NCBI GenBank assembly: GCA_003290165.1
Contig: QNQO01006987.1
Span: 310,001 to 374,000, forward strand
DNA from: Berberis thunbergii
Taxonomy: Eukaryota > Streptophyta > Magnoliopsida > Ranunculales > Berberidaceae
Direction: 5' to 3'
Length of the DNA stretch: 64,000 nucleotides
In this document: positions 1 to 11,683 of the stretch, in pieces
Layout of the letters: each line of letters starts with the position of its first letter
Position numbering within the stretch: the first letter of the stretch is position 1
The notes under the pieces: generated by a model
Seen by the model: only the letters and a program-made list of their open reading frames with translations
Database searches by the model: none
Told to the model about the DNA's origin: nothing
Translations under genes and position numbers: made by a program

Positions 1-230
1 GTGGGTTGGCGTGACTTGGGCAAGGGCTTCTGACTTACGTGCTGAACAATGGTTCAAGTATGGGTACGCTTGGGACTATGTTGAGGCCTTTATCAGGTTT
101 TGGGTTGACCTAAGCCATGTTTACGAATGCAATCGTATGACTGAGTCATGTCTTATCAGCTACTCCTTCCTTGTTTGTGGGTCTTCGTACTGGGCCACTA
201 ACTGACAAAATGTCGAAGTTTGTGTTGTGT
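1..230 (-). mobile_element. LTR fragment, Tat/Grande-like gypsy family
   Basis: The stretch with 'gacttgggc', 'tgacttacg(t)gctgaac' and 'cgcttgggacta' recurs in diverged form at about 6,670-6,835, 8,060-8,215, 49,380-49,530, 50,290-50,440 and 57,590-57,670. Those copies sit beside gag-pro or beside the antisense ORF, so I read this as part of a long terminal repeat of a minus-strand element running off the window's left edge. Confidence 0.6.
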
Positions 231-321
231 GATTATGGCATATTTCGTCACTTTTTTGGCTTTCGCACCACATTTAATGCTCATGCAGCGGTTAGGTAAT
301 AGTCTTCCCATGTGCCAAAAC

Positions 322-329
322 TATATAAA
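322..329 (+). promoter_or_regulatory. Candidate TATA box of the antisense accessory ORF
   Basis: TATATAAA lies about 105 bases upstream of the accessory ORF. The equivalent ORF in element C has TATATAAG at 45,133-45,140 (minus strand), about 95 bases upstream of its ATG. The matched spacing in two diverged copies suggests that the ORF had its own promoter. Confidence 0.45.
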
Positions 330-432
330 CTGCTTTGCGGAGTTTTTTCTTTTTACCTTTTAAGAGCATCCTTCCATTCTCTATATTTTACTTTTTCAGT
401 TTGATTGAGCTCGAGTTTTTATTCAACCATGT

Positions 433-2834
433 ATGTGCAACTTAATCTCTCGCGTGAGCGGCACCAAGGTCGTTTCAACTTCTTCAGGATTACTGTTGTC
501 TGGGGAGGACATGACTTCCCTTTGTCAGCAATATGAAATCCCCGGTGATATGGGACTGTCATTCTTATTGGAAAGAAACTCTCACTCTGTTCTGATAGAG
601 GGGCCCATCTATCTGTACAAAGTCATGTTTGAGGCCAGCCTGCGCTTCCCTATTTCTAGTGCCATCTGGTGCTACTTATCTTACCAGGGCATTGCCCCGG
701 CTCAGATAGTATTGAGTGGGTGGAGTATAATCTGATTAGGGCAAAGGATGTCGACTTCCTCCTGCTGATGAAATTGCTTCATTCCCCGACTTCCATCAAG
801 GTGAATAAGTGTGGTATCTGCTGGTTGGTGAATCCACATTGCTTGATTGGTAGTTTGAGGTCTTGGAGGATTGGTAGCTATATTGCTTTTATGCATCTGT
901 GAAGTCTGGGTACTTCAACTTTGATGGTCTGTTGGACATCCGTTGCATTGGGGGCTTCCGTAAGTTCTTTTGCTTTTCTATTTAGTTTCTGTCATTGTCT
1001 TTATTCGTTGTATCTGCCCAGGGTTACAGGACCATGTTGTCCTTTATCCTGAAAAGAAGGGGACAAGAGCCGACTTGCTTACTCTTCCATTGATGCCTAT
1101 CCTAGAGGTTATCCATCAAGATAATATTAGGCAAAGTGGTCTATTTTTTTTGGCGAGATTAGTGGTATGGGGCGGGCCCTAGAAGAAAAAGGTGTCGAAA
1201 ATGCCCAGCCCATCAAAAAAGAAAGCTATGGAGAGATTATTTTATCCTTCTCCACCTCCTGCTACTGCTCTGAGTACGGAGAAGAACATTGTGGACCTAA
1301 CTATTGATGAAGAGGAGTCGCTGAGGGACACGAACTATTGTTGAACCAAAAACAAAGTAGCTGGCCTTGGAGGTCACCATCCTCGGTTTGACTGCGGGCC
1401 TGACTGTTTAGAAGAACAACATGTTTTTGAAAGTTCTACCTGTGATATCTCCACTGATCCGGGAGTTATAGCATATTCAGAGCCACATTCCTTTAATGTT
1501 GATAAGGGGAAGTTGAATATTGAGTTTTCTCTTTCAGGAGGTGCAAAAGGAAAAAGGGATTCGCTTCTCATCTCGAAGTTTTCTGTGCTGACACTGGGGT
1601 TGGTTCTCGTGCTCTGGTGGATGTTCACCTGAATTCTGGTGAGCAATACATGTGGCACCAAAAGGTTGATAAGGACTGATACAGTTGACTAGCTGTTGTT
1701 GGAGAAGGTGGGCCACAACTTTTGATGCTGATAAGTTGAAAACTTAGTTGATTGTCACTTGATTTTCCATCGTGCTTTACCATTCATACCTATGCATTTT
1801 TTCCAACTAAGGGATGGCCTATTTGACCCTTGCTGGCATGGCTGGTACTGAGATGGAGCTTGTGCAGGACATGTTTTTTTGCCTTGAAGACAAAGTTGAT
1901 CAAACAGGAGGCATAACCCTCTAATACCCTCAGCAAGGTAGATTCGTTGATCAAGAATTTGTCCGCCCAGCATGATCTAGAAGTTCAGCTATCTGAAGCC
2001 CAGAGGAATCTGAATAGTGCGTTGATTGCCAAGTCATCTTTAGAATCTCAGCTAAAAGGGGTCCAAGTGAATCTGGATGAAGCTCAGGCCGCCGAATCTA
2101 GCTGTTGTCTAAGCTAAAGGACGTCCAGGAAAGTTGAGACAAGGCTATAGATGAACAGACTGCATTTTCTGAGCATTTGAAAAATGTCATGAAGTTCATT
2201 GCTAACTCCAAAAATGCTTTGGACAGTGAGCGCACTGAGGCAGCCCTCCTAAACAGGCTTCATGAGGCCCTTCAGGTGTAACTTTTTGTGCTCAACCAAG
2301 AGCTTGACTCTAAGCGTGTGTGTCATGGCAAAGAAGACTACAAGCTTACAAAATCTGAAAAGTGACTAGTCAAAGCAATTGGGGAGCTGAATAGCTCGAA
2401 GGCACAATAGGATGCTAGAGAGAGCGCTTCTCAAAGTTGCGAATAAAGCTCAGCATAGCAAGGTTGTTGATGGGAGGCTGGAGCTATTGGATTATATCAA
2501 GTAGGACTGCGAGGGTTTGGATATTTCCGCTTATTAGACTATTTCTTATGCTTAATTCAAGGAAGCGAATGGATCTTCATCTTGTATGTGGGTTGGCCTT
2601 GAGGCCAGTTCGGGTGTCGCGGAGACGGTTGCCAACCTTGATATTCAAGAGCCTGCTTTAGATCATACTGCCCATAAATTTTCTTTCGACTCTATTTCTC
2701 AAGGAGACGTCTCTGAACTTACTCCCGCTGCACGATCGATTTCTTATACTGAAAAACCCATTTATGAGAAAATTTTCATTTTCCTTTTTGTCCGTGCTAT
2801 AGCTATCATACTTGCCATTTATATTCTTGCTTAG
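433..2834 (+). pseudogene. Antisense accessory ORF of gypsy element, copy 1 (PF04195-like), decayed
   Basis: The opening reading frame (433-735) ends in a block with 'FEASLRFPIS' and 'GIAPAQIVLSGW'. This matches the conserved core (LR.P...IL....L.P.QL.PN.W) of the plant 'putative gypsy type transposon' family. A spliced-looking break follows at 960-1,021 (GTAAGT...CAG). The rest is in pieces: a low-complexity middle (about 1,200-1,700), a Leu/Glu/Lys-rich coiled-coil-like stretch (1,950-2,450) and a tail (2,586-2,834) ending in a hydrophobic segment. Stops and frameshifts are frequent, so it is not functional. It lies antisense to the gag-pro at 4,861-6,230, as in Grande-type elements. Its role is unknown. 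A second copy is at 8,300-10,984, and an inverted one is in element C. Confidence 0.6.
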
Positions 2835-2839
2835 ATTAG

Positions 2840-3612
2840 GCAGAGTATATGGTTGTGTCCACCCCCACCCGAAGTAGGGATTTAGTCCGGACTAGAGCCC
2901 ATTCTTGGTTTGTCCGTGTTCATAATCTGACAATAGTAATAACTTAATCCTTTGTAAGATTTAAGTTGTAGGGTACCACCTTTGTTTGTCCGGGTAGTGT
3001 TCCCTTGGTGACATAATTATTGTCTCCCTTAGGAGTTAAGCTTGCGCCGAACTTGTCTTTGCATTGAAGATTGGACTTCTTGTCGGACTAGATTTTGATA
3101 CCATACATCTGGTTTCGATCTTGAGGAGGACTTTGAGTTTAAGTGTAGTGTATTTGCCTTTATGGGCTAGACGTAAAAAATGAACCCCAATCTTGAGCAT
3201 AAGTTGGGTTGTTGAGGAGCCATTTTTCCTGATCGAGCTAGATTCCAATATTCATTTGGCTCAATCCTTGAAAGGGCTTGAGCTGGAAAGAAGTCATATA
3301 TGCATGTCTGGGATAGATTTCATAATAGACCCAATGCGAACAGAGTTGGGTTTGAGGAGCCATCTTTGCCCGAATGAGCTAGATTCCTATATTCACCTAG
3401 CTCAATCTAGGAGAAGGATTGAGTTGGGAGGAAGTCATCTCCACCCGTCTGGGCTAAACTTCATAATAGATTGCTATCCTGAACAAGAGTTGGGTTGTTG
3501 AGGAACCATCCCAAATGAGCAAGATTCATGTATTCGTCTTGCTCAACCCTAGAGAGCACTTGATCTAGGAGAAATTCATCTCAACCCGTCTGGGCTAGAC
3601 TTCATAATATAC
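2840..3612. repeat. Tandem repeat spacer, about 140-bp units
   Basis: Phrases such as 'gttgaggagccat...cgagctagattcc' and 'gggctaga(c/t)ttcataata' recur about every 140-148 bases (near 3,213, 3,352 and 3,500). The same unit recurs at 38,301-39,121 and 51,240-51,720. It lies between the accessory ORF and the pol/gag side of each element, so it belongs to the element rather than being satellite DNA. Confidence 0.75.
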
Positions 3613-4060
3613 CCTGATGTGTTTAGATCTATCCTCGCTGATTTAGATGATAACCAACCTACAAAAATGAGTAGTGGTTGAGCCCAGGACCACCGTTGTT
3701 GTGGTCGAAGACACTCCGATGCTTAAGTCAGATATTAGTTCGAGAAAGAGTGAAGAATGTATGTAAATTGCAGTGTATATACTTGTGTACAATTCTTCAT
3801 CCTTTCACCAACTCATATAGCGAGTATTCCCTCCTCAATTTTCCCTACGATCGAGGTCGTGACGGAAGGAAGAGATCCCGCATAAGATCTTACTTGTGCA
3901 TGAATCAGTTCTTCAACACTTAGCTCTATTTAAGATCCAATACTTGATTGGGCTAGAGCTGATTTCTTGCAAGTGGATCTTGGGCTTGTGACAACTATGA
4001 GATTCGTGGTTCGGGTCATATTGTCATGGGCCTGTGAAACCTCTGTCCATTATGAAGGAA
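3613..4060 (-). mobile_element. LTR fragment, same gypsy family
   Basis: It starts TGATGTGTTTAGAT, as the LTR at 48,924 does. It shares 'ggaccaccgttg', 'gatgcttaagtcagata' and 'gagaaagagtgaa' with 6,230-6,915 and 48,924-49,540. It interrupts an element between its tandem repeats and its pol remnant, so it marks a rearranged junction or a nested fragment. Confidence 0.65.
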
Positions 4061-4194
4061 GTTATCTTCTGATCCGACGGGTGCATAATGATCTAATTGT
4101 AGCAAGAGTATGCATGCATGAAGCTGAGTAGGTTGTGTCCGGATGTCGCATCCATAATTTGGTCCATTCGAGGTAGTGGAAAGTTGTCTTTTGG

Positions 4195-4860
4195 GTAGGC
4201 TTAGTTAAGGTCGGTTTAGTCCATCAACTCTCCTCTTCTTGTTCTTCTTTTTCACCAGGACCGTGTTTGGTAGCCATTCCGGATAGTGAGATTCCCTTCA
4301 CATGTTGGAGGTTTAAAATTCTTTTCACTTCTTCATTGATTTCCTGGTTGCGTTCGAGCACCATTGGTATTCTTTTCTATCGGACTGGCTTTAAGTCAGG
4401 ATTGACTGCTAGGCTGTGTGATTACAGTGGGATCGATACCCACTATGTCTTCCATTGTCTACACAAAAATGTCCTGGTTCTCATTTAAGAGCTTTGCCAG
4501 CAAATCTGCCAGTACTTTGTTGAGGTTAGAGCTATCTGGACTACTTTTGTGTTAGCTGGGTTGTCAAGGTATATTGTTACGACTCCTTCCTTCGGCTGCC
4601 CAATGTTCAGCATTCCCCTTAGGTTGGATGGAGGTTTGCGTCTGAAGGTGGAGGTGGGTCCTGGCTATCTAGATTAGTGGTTTCTTGTCTAGATCCTTTT
4701 GCTCAAGCCTCTGTGCTTCGTCATCCGACAGCCTGGATAAGGCGTAGTAACATTCCAGAGTGATAGCAAGGTCTCCTCTGATTGTCCCTACCTAGTCATC
4801 TGAGGGGTACTTGAGGCACTGATATTGGGTGGAGACTGCCTCCATGTGGTGTAAATAAGG
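4195..4860 (-). pseudogene. Reverse transcriptase N-terminal remnant (gypsy pol)
   Basis: Reading the minus strand from about 4,440 down to 4,200 gives, across frameshifts, 'GIDPTVI', 'VNPDLKPVR', 'ERNQEINEEVKRIL' and 'EWLPNTVLVKKKNKK'. This is the characteristic entry to Tat-lineage reverse transcriptase (IDP.vi.H.L.v...PV.Q.., then W.aN.V.VkKKNgkWR). The segment breaks off near 4,195, before the YxDD catalytic region, so most of RT, RNase H and integrase are missing. It lies directly downstream (minus sense) of the protease at 4,861-5,202 and was part of the same polyprotein. Confidence 0.7.
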
Positions 4861-6230
4861 TCAGCCCAAGATTACGTTGTACTCAGAGTGGGCGTCTAAA
4901 ATTGAGAACTCAATCATTGGGATCTTTTGTGAGTTCAGCTGCCTGACCACTGCCGACAATGTGATTTTACGAACCGGGTAGTAGCCTTCTCCGTGGAAGC
5001 CAAAGATGGCTTGATTTAAAGATCTCAGCTCTCCTCCTGCTAGTTGTATTTTCAGGAATGCATTAAAAAATAATATGTTGATGGAGCTGCCTATGTCCAC
5101 CAGTGATCTTCTCACTTCCCAATTTGTTATCCTTACCGAGATGACTTGGGCATCGTTGTGTGGGAAGTAGACACCCTTCATATCCTGTTCTGTGAACGTC
5201 ATTAAGTTTGGGGCCTTTTTCTTCTCTCGTACGTGTTATAGGAGTTGGTGTTCGGTAGTGTAATTTGACTTGCAGCTCCCGAACCAATTTCTTCAAAGAA
5301 TGATTCGAGTGTTGTCTCTCCTTGTTTGTCCCATGGATGACACATACCATGTTAGGAGTCATGTCTCCCGCATCCTGTGTCATTTTCTCATCCTGATGAT
5401 GCGTTTCCCTAAGATTGATGAACTCCTTCAGTCGTCCTCTCTCGATCCAGGAGTGGATCTCATCTTTGAGGCCCTTGCAATCCTTGGCGTGGCTTGTTTT
5501 CTTGTGATAAGAGCAATGCTTACTATTGTCACATTTTGAAGGATCTCCCATTTTTCCATGGTGGATAAAATGTTGGGCAGACTGGAGTTGAGCAGGGTAT
5601 AGTAGGGGTACCTAGAGCTGCTGGGCTTGAACAACGTTTCCTAGCTGAGCTCGTTCTGATTCTTGCCATGTTTTTGGCTGGAACTGTCCCCGTTTTCATT
5701 CCTGTCCTTGGCTCTGGAGAAGTGCTTGGCTCGCTTCCTCCCTTCCTGGCAGACAACATTTCTTCCAGGGTGATGTACTTCTGGGCGCTCCTTAACAATC
5801 CCGCCATATTAGCTGGGGCTTCGAGGTGAGGTGGCTGTAAAACTGACCTTTTTGAAAGTCGAAAGTGAAAACAACGATTGATGTGTCATCACTGCACCCA
5901 TCGATCAAGGTCAACTTGTCGCTGAAACGAGTGATGTACTCCCTGAGGGGCTCACCCTGCTTCCACCTGAGGCTTAGCAAATAGTGAGGCCCCTTCCTGA
6001 TCCGTTGGCTCCCGATGAATCTGGTGATAAACGCCTTTGCCAGGTCCTGGAATGACCACATAGACCTGGGTTGGAAACCGTGGAGCCACGTCAGCACAAC
6101 CTTATACAGGCTTGTGGGAATCGTTTGGCACAGGATGACTTTTGAACTTTCCTTGAGTGTCATCACGTGGTGTTAATGGCGCTAGGGGGTTGGATATTTC
6201 ATTCCATCATATAACTCAAGCTTCGGTAGT
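4861..6230 (-). pseudogene. gag-pro remnant of Tat/Grande-type gypsy element, copy 1
   Basis: In minus-strand order, the gag domain (about 6,230-5,800) shows 'LKLELYDG'-like entry, 'SFQDLAKAFITRF', 'LLSLRWKQGEPLREYITRF' and 'LTLIDGC', as in the Retrotrans_gag family. A modified zinc knuckle follows near 5,500 (C..H....H....C). The aspartic protease (5,202-4,861) has 'RRSLVDIGSSINILFF', where the catalytic D-T/S-G is D-I-G, a damaged active site, and ends 'EYNVILG'. Three overlapping frames are needed to read it, so it is frameshifted. The gag start and leader are missing: LTR sequence abuts the gag directly at 6,230. Copies 2 and 3 are at 46,748-48,530 and 52,860-53,850. Confidence 0.85.
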
Positions 6231-6915
6231 GATGGATTAAAATATGTATTCGCCAATCCCGATGAAACCTCACCTACAAAAAGAACAACAATTAAGCATA
6301 GGATCACCGTTGTGGTGGCCGAAAGCATTCTGATGCTTAAGTCAGATACCGGTTTGAGAAAGAGTGAAAACTCAATGTAAAATTGCAGTGTGTATACTCA
6401 CGAATATGTGTGTGTACCTTTCTTCCTCGTTTCACCAATTCTTATAGTTAGACTTCACTCCCCAACTGTCCCTGTGATCGAGGGCTTGATTGAGGAAGGA
6501 GATCTAGCATGACTGAGTTCTTCGGCACTTGGCTCTGTTTAGGACCCAATACTTGATTTGGCTAGAGCTAATTTTGTGCGAGTGGATCTTGGGCTTCTGA
6601 CAACTCTGAAATTCGTGGTTTAAGCCTTATTGTATTGGGCCAAGCCCTAAGACCCGCGCCTTTAGGGCTAGTGTGTCTTGGGCCTAGACACCTGACTTAC
6701 AGGCTGAACAATAATCTTGCGCATGGGTTCACTTGGGACTGCACTGAAGCCTTTTACGTGCTACAGTTATCCCATGCCAGGTGTGCGGCTATGATTGAGT
6801 GATTGTTTGATGTCTCATCAGCTATTCCCCACAGTTAATGGGACTGCGTGCATTTCCATTAATTCGATGAATGTGAACTGTTCGATAAATGTGGCCTCGT
6901 GTCTTGTGGGTTGCC
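6230..6915 (-). mobile_element. LTR, gypsy family, adjoining gag copy 1
   Basis: It begins TGATGGATTAAA and aligns with the LTRs at 3,613 and 48,924 ('gataccggtttgagaaagagtgaa', 'ccaagccctaagacc', 'acgtgctacagttatcccatgcca'). It is fused straight to gag with no primer-binding site, which implies an internal deletion or recombination between elements. Confidence 0.7.
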
Positions 6916-7689
6916 GACATTTTGAGTTGGCACTAGCCTGTCGAAGTACTGCTACTTAGTTCTATGTAGAAATGGAGTGACTGTGAAATAGTCTTTTTAG
7001 GACTAGATTCTGAACCATATTCTGACTCTTTGTTGGTTGAGACTTTGTGGTCAAGGCGTTGCCTTGGTCCGTATGGACTGGAATAGTTAAATGTTGTGAA
7101 CTGGACTCATTAGTATACGTGTTGCCATAGTTCCTTAGGAAGACTAGGCCATCTCTGGAGCGATGAGCTTTCCGTGGACAGGACTTGCTCGTTTGTGGTG
7201 AACTATCCATAGAGTGAGTTCAGCCTGCGGTGGAGTTTCTAGGCCTTGAGGTGAGTTAGGTCACAGATGTGACAAGTTGTCATTATCCTTAAAATAACTA
7301 GGCTTGACCGTTTGTGTGCCATTGTGAGCCCACATTCAGACCAAGTTTCATAGGGAGTGGTGAGCCGTCCAGAAACTGGACTTGGCTACTTGCGGTGGAC
7401 TGTTCGTGGCCTTTGTTTGGTCTGTGCTGGAGTTCCTTGGCTCTAAGGCAGACTAGTTCATTGATGCGGCAAGCTTTCATCGCCCTAAAAAGGACCAGGC
7501 TTGGCTGCTTGTGAGCCATTACGAACCCCCTGTATTCAGGCCAGGTTCCTTAAGGAGTGGTGAGCCATCAAGAAACTGGGCTTGCCTACTATCGGTGGAA
7601 TGTCTGGGGAATAGGTTTAGTCCATGCTGGAGTTCCTTGGCTCTGAGGCGGACTAAGTCACTAATTCGAAGAGCCCACAATTGGTAAAG
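6916..7689. repeat. Tandem repeat spacer, second type
   Basis: Units contain 'ggttcc(t)taggcggactaggtcac', 'gtgagccgtcc...aaactgg' and 'gccattgtg'. The same unit type is at 46,015-46,650 and 51,720-52,660, in each case on the pol/protease side of the element. No gene is seen here. Confidence 0.65.
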
Positions 7690-8005
7690 TGGTCGACTAC
7701 CACAAAGAGGAACTTTCTTTTTTCAAAGATAGGGAATGGACCCACAATGTCTTTCCCCCACTAGGTGAAGGGCTACATACTGGTCATAGGAACCAGGTTT
7801 TATGTAGGCATATGTGTGTGTGGAGTGTACCTCTGACACTTATTGTACTTGCGGACCAAATCTTTGGCCTCTTGCTACATTTTCGACCAATAGTACCCCA
7901 GCATGAGGGCTTTATGAGCTAGTGTCCTTCCCCTGGGATGGTTTTCGTAGACACCTTCATGGATTTTGAGGACTTGGTTTATCTTCCTGGAAGTCAGGCA
8001 TCTGA
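7690..8005 (-). pseudogene. Integrase zinc-binding domain remnant
   Basis: The minus strand reads 'GYYWSKM', then 'EAKDLVRKYNKCQRYTPHT'. This is the end of the H-H-C-C integrase zinc-binding domain of gypsy elements (GYYWPTM..DA...V..C..CQ). The usual C-x2-C is here N/Y-x-x-C, so one cysteine is lost. About 100 codons remain, and the core DDE domain is absent. It lies between a tandem-repeat spacer and an LTR fragment, so it belongs to a further truncated copy of the same family. Confidence 0.6.
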
Positions 8006-8299
8006 GACTCGTTGTTCAAGTCTTATTGTCTAGGATCAAGCCCTAAGACCCATGCCTCGGGTCTGGCGTGTCTTGGGCCTAGGCACTTGACTTATAGGCT
8101 GAACATGCGTCCACTTGGGACTTCCCTGAAGTCTTTTACGTGCTAGGGTAATCCATGCCACGTGTATGGTTGTGATTGAGTTACTATTTGATGTCTCATA
8201 GACTACTCTCCCTAGTTAGTGGATCTGCATATTGGCCCACTAGCTGCCTGTGCATAGGGGCCCACGCAGGGTCATGATGATATAATTTGGCGCCTCTTC
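8006..8299 (-). mobile_element. Truncated LTR at the left end of the interrupted gypsy element
   Basis: It matches the right part of the LTR at 49,320-49,540 ('cgttgttcaagtcttat', 'gcctcgggtctggcgtgtcttgg', 'gatgtctcata'). The TGATGTG start is missing, so the left end of this copy is truncated near 8,006. Confidence 0.55.
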
Positions 8300-10984
8300 G
8301 GTTCTTTCACTATAGTTATTGCTTCATCTACAAGTCAAGTCTATACACGCCATCTTCGAGAGAATCTGCCTTTCTTCCCTGCCCGAGTTTCTATTTTCTT
8401 GTCAAGAATCCTCCTTTGTTGGGTTAGGTGTAAACTTGTTTTTTATCATCATTTCTCGATTCTCGTTCGACTGTCTTATGGCATGTAATGATTTTTATGG
8501 AACATCTATGATGTCGGAGAGGCATCTCGCTGATCTCCGCAACCGATAATGGATCCCTGGTGCTTTAAAGTTAGAACTCCTAGGCGTTGTTGAGTTTTCG
8601 ATAATTTCAAAGGAGAGGTACATGGCTCTGTATAAAGCCATGTTGGGCCTACGCTTCCATGTTCCTGAAATTATTTGGAAAATTTTGTCATTCCATGGTA
8701 TTGCTCTAGCCCAACTGGCACCAAATGGGTAGAGGGTTCTAATTGCCCCTAGGTAGGTTGAATGTTGCGAGGCTCCCCCTTACGCTCAATTGATTCATTC
8801 CATGGGTCCCATCCGAATGAGTGCCCATGGCACCTGTTGGCTGGTGAAGCCCACCTGTTTAGCAAGCCTTCAGAGGACATGAAGAATTGGCAGGATTACT
8901 GCTTCTTCGCTTCTGTGCTGTTTAGGTTATTTGATAGAGATCGGCTGATCTATTGCAACTTCAAGAGCTTCAGCAAGTCCTCTTACTTTTCCCCTTTGAT
9001 GTTTTTGGTGTGATGTTTATTGTATGTCTGATGTGCCATCTGTTTTCTCTAATAGGAGTACACAACATGGTTGCTCTCTCTCGTGATGAGGAGAGACTTA
9101 AGGACGACTTTATTTCTTGTCGCTCATGCTCTTTGTGAACTAACTTATTGCTACATTTATCGAGAACAATGATCTGTTCTCCGACGAGGTCGGTAGGGTG
9201 AGTGGAGCGTTGCCCGCTCCGACTGGCTTTTTTTTCTGGTGTCAGAGCATCCAAAACACTAAAGAAGATAGTTGCAAAGGATTCCAGTCCTTCCAAAAGA
9301 AAGGTGGTAGATGAGCTACTTCCCCCGGCTCATACATCTAAAAAGGTCGAGGTGGTGACCGCCCAAGCTACCCTTTTTGCTTCATTGTCCATCACGGAGA
9401 GGGAGCTCGTCAAGCACTCCCATTCTATGGTACCTTTCCGCTCTTTCGAAGAGACATCGTTGAGTTCGGTAGTTTCCCTTCTTGCCTTCTTACCTCGATG
9501 TCTTCACTCAAGGGGGAGCATTTTTGCCTTGTTGGGTAGGGAACCTTGGTACTTTGAATGAGGAACAGCTCGAGCGGGTCAATGCTCGCCTTCTCGATGC
9601 TACCATAAGGCTTTCTGCTTGTGGTGACCCAGATTTGGAGTTTTTGGCTCCAAGGGGCACTGCTTGCAAGTTGTTGGCGGCTTCAGATGCCTTAAGCTCC
9701 CAGGCTCGCTCCACTCCCTTGCCACTTGCTACTGGCAAAGGGAAGGGAGTCACGAAGTTTCCTCTTTCAAAAGTCGTCGTGGCCAAGGGGGTATTTGACT
9801 CATCCCTGACCCCAAAGTTTTCCATCCGGCGCACGTGTCAACTTTGCTGGATGAGCACTATTAACCTCGACTCTGATGGCCGATACATGCAGCTTATGAG
9901 GCGGTCATTTTCCTGTCTGGTTGATTGTCCGCTGCTTGAGGAGATAACCGCGGGGGATCATCTCAATCAAGGGTTGAAGAAGCTCATGCAGGTGAGCTGT
10001 TTGCTTATTTATTTGCCTTTGGCCTCTTAACTATATATTTTTTGTAACCATTTGTTTGGTTGTCAATTAGGGGATGGCCCACCTGACGTACCCTAGGATG
10101 ATGGGCACCGAGGTAGATTCTGCATAGGACACGGTCTACGTCATGGAGATGTCATTTTCTGAGTAGCAGTTGCAGTTTTGGGCAGCTCTTTTTTAAATGG
10201 ATTTCCTGGGGAAGCAGCTGGCCATCTGTCACGACTTAGAAGCTCAGTTGCGGGATGCTTGTGAGAATATGGACAAAGCTCTGACTACTCAGCCTGACTT
10301 GGAAGTCCAGATGAAGGGAGTCCAGGAGAGTTTGGAAGAGGACCTAGCTACTGGACTGATATATTGGACGAGCTTAGGGGAGCTCAGGAAGAAAGAGACA
10401 TATTGGTAACTGAGCTGGTTGATGCTGCTAACCGTCTGGCATTTTCCCTAAGGACTGCTGCTAAAATACAGAGTGCTCTGGATCATGAGTGTGTTGAGTC
10501 TTATCAGCAGAAAGAACTCTATGACACTACTTTGTTGCAAGTGTTCCAGCTTACTCAAGAGCTGAACTCCGAGCATGTAAGCCAACTTGCGGCTGAGTGC
10601 AAGCTGGCAGACTGCAATAGTGACTTGTCAGGAGTGCATGAGGAACTGTTTGGCTTGGAGGCTCAGTAGGCGATCAAAGAAATGGAGTTCCTTGATGTCG
10701 ATGAGATTACTGATTTCAGCAAAGATGTTGCTGGTAGGTTGGATCTGTTGGGCTATATCGCGCAAGATAATACGTACTGGACCTTTTTACTTACAGGCAA
10801 GTGGCTTTTGTTCATTTTGAGGATGAAGATTTCCCCATCTTTCCAGCGGAGTGGCCCTGAGGTCAATCCTCTTGCCACGGATATGGTCTCTGATCCCGAT
10901 ATCCATGAGCCTATTGTTGACCCTGAGATCGTTTTAGACTCTGAGCTGCAAGATAATGCTCTTGGCTCTATTTCTACTGCATGA
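8300..10984 (+). pseudogene. Antisense accessory ORF of gypsy element, copy 2 (PF04195-like), decayed
   Basis: Near 8,560-8,760 the frame reads 'ALYKAMLGLRFHVPEIIW' and then 'GIALAQLAPNG', the conserved core of the PF04195-like family. A probable intron ends at 9,055 (ctctaatag). A basic/Ser-rich middle (9,202-9,830) follows, then a coiled-coil-like C-terminal half (10,197-10,670), rich in Leu, Glu, Gln and Ala with long E/Q heptad-like runs, and a short acidic tail ending at 10,984. Frames shift several times. It lies antisense to the gag-pro of the same element (46,748-48,530), from which it is now separated by the nested insertions. No enzymatic motif is visible. Confidence 0.6.
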
Positions 10985-11683
10985 GCGAGTTATGTAACGA
11001 AAGAAAATTTATCAAAGAAAACTTCCCCTTTTATGTTTTTCTTTATATTTGTGCCTATAACTGTTGTACTTTCCATTTCTAGTTCTTGCTTAGATTAGGC
11101 TGAGTAGGCAGTTATATCTAGCCCCGCCTAAAGTAGGATTTCAATCTAAAGTGAAGCCATTTTTCGCTTGTCTTAGCAACTCTGTCAACAATAATAACTT
11201 AATCTGCAATAAGAGTTAGTTGTAGAATAATCACCATTGTTTGTATGGGTTGTGCTCTCCTAGTGACATGATTATTATTTCCCTTAGTAGTTGATTCTGC
11301 ATATGAGTCATCCTCGTTCCGAAGATTGTACTTCCTTGCTAGTCTCTGACCTTTATAGAAATTAGGTTGCCTGAAAAACCATTTGTTTTTAGACTAAGTA
11401 CGGTATACCAGTAGATTTGTCTGTCTCGGTGAGGACTTTGAACTTTAGTAAACTGTACTTCTTCTACCTTCTAGTATGCTCCACTCCTGGGTAGAAGTTA
11501 GGTTGTTGAGGAGTTTCCTTTGTCTGAACGAGCTAGACTCCCTGTATTTATTGCTGAAACCTTAAGAGGTCCTGAGCTACGAAGTAGTGTTTGCCCATCA
11601 GATCTAATCGTTATAATTAACCCCAATCGTGAACATGAGTTGGGTTGCGAAGAGACATTTCTTGCCTGAAAAATGCTCGGCTC
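10985..11683. repeat. Accessory-ORF 3' flank and start of tandem spacer
   Basis: It is homologous to 2,834-3,300 and 50,815-51,240 ('ttcttgcttagattagg', 'agtagggatttagt', 'gacaatagtaataacttaatc'). No gene is seen. It stops at the GGCTC target duplication (11,679-11,683) and resumes at 38,301. Confidence 0.7.
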
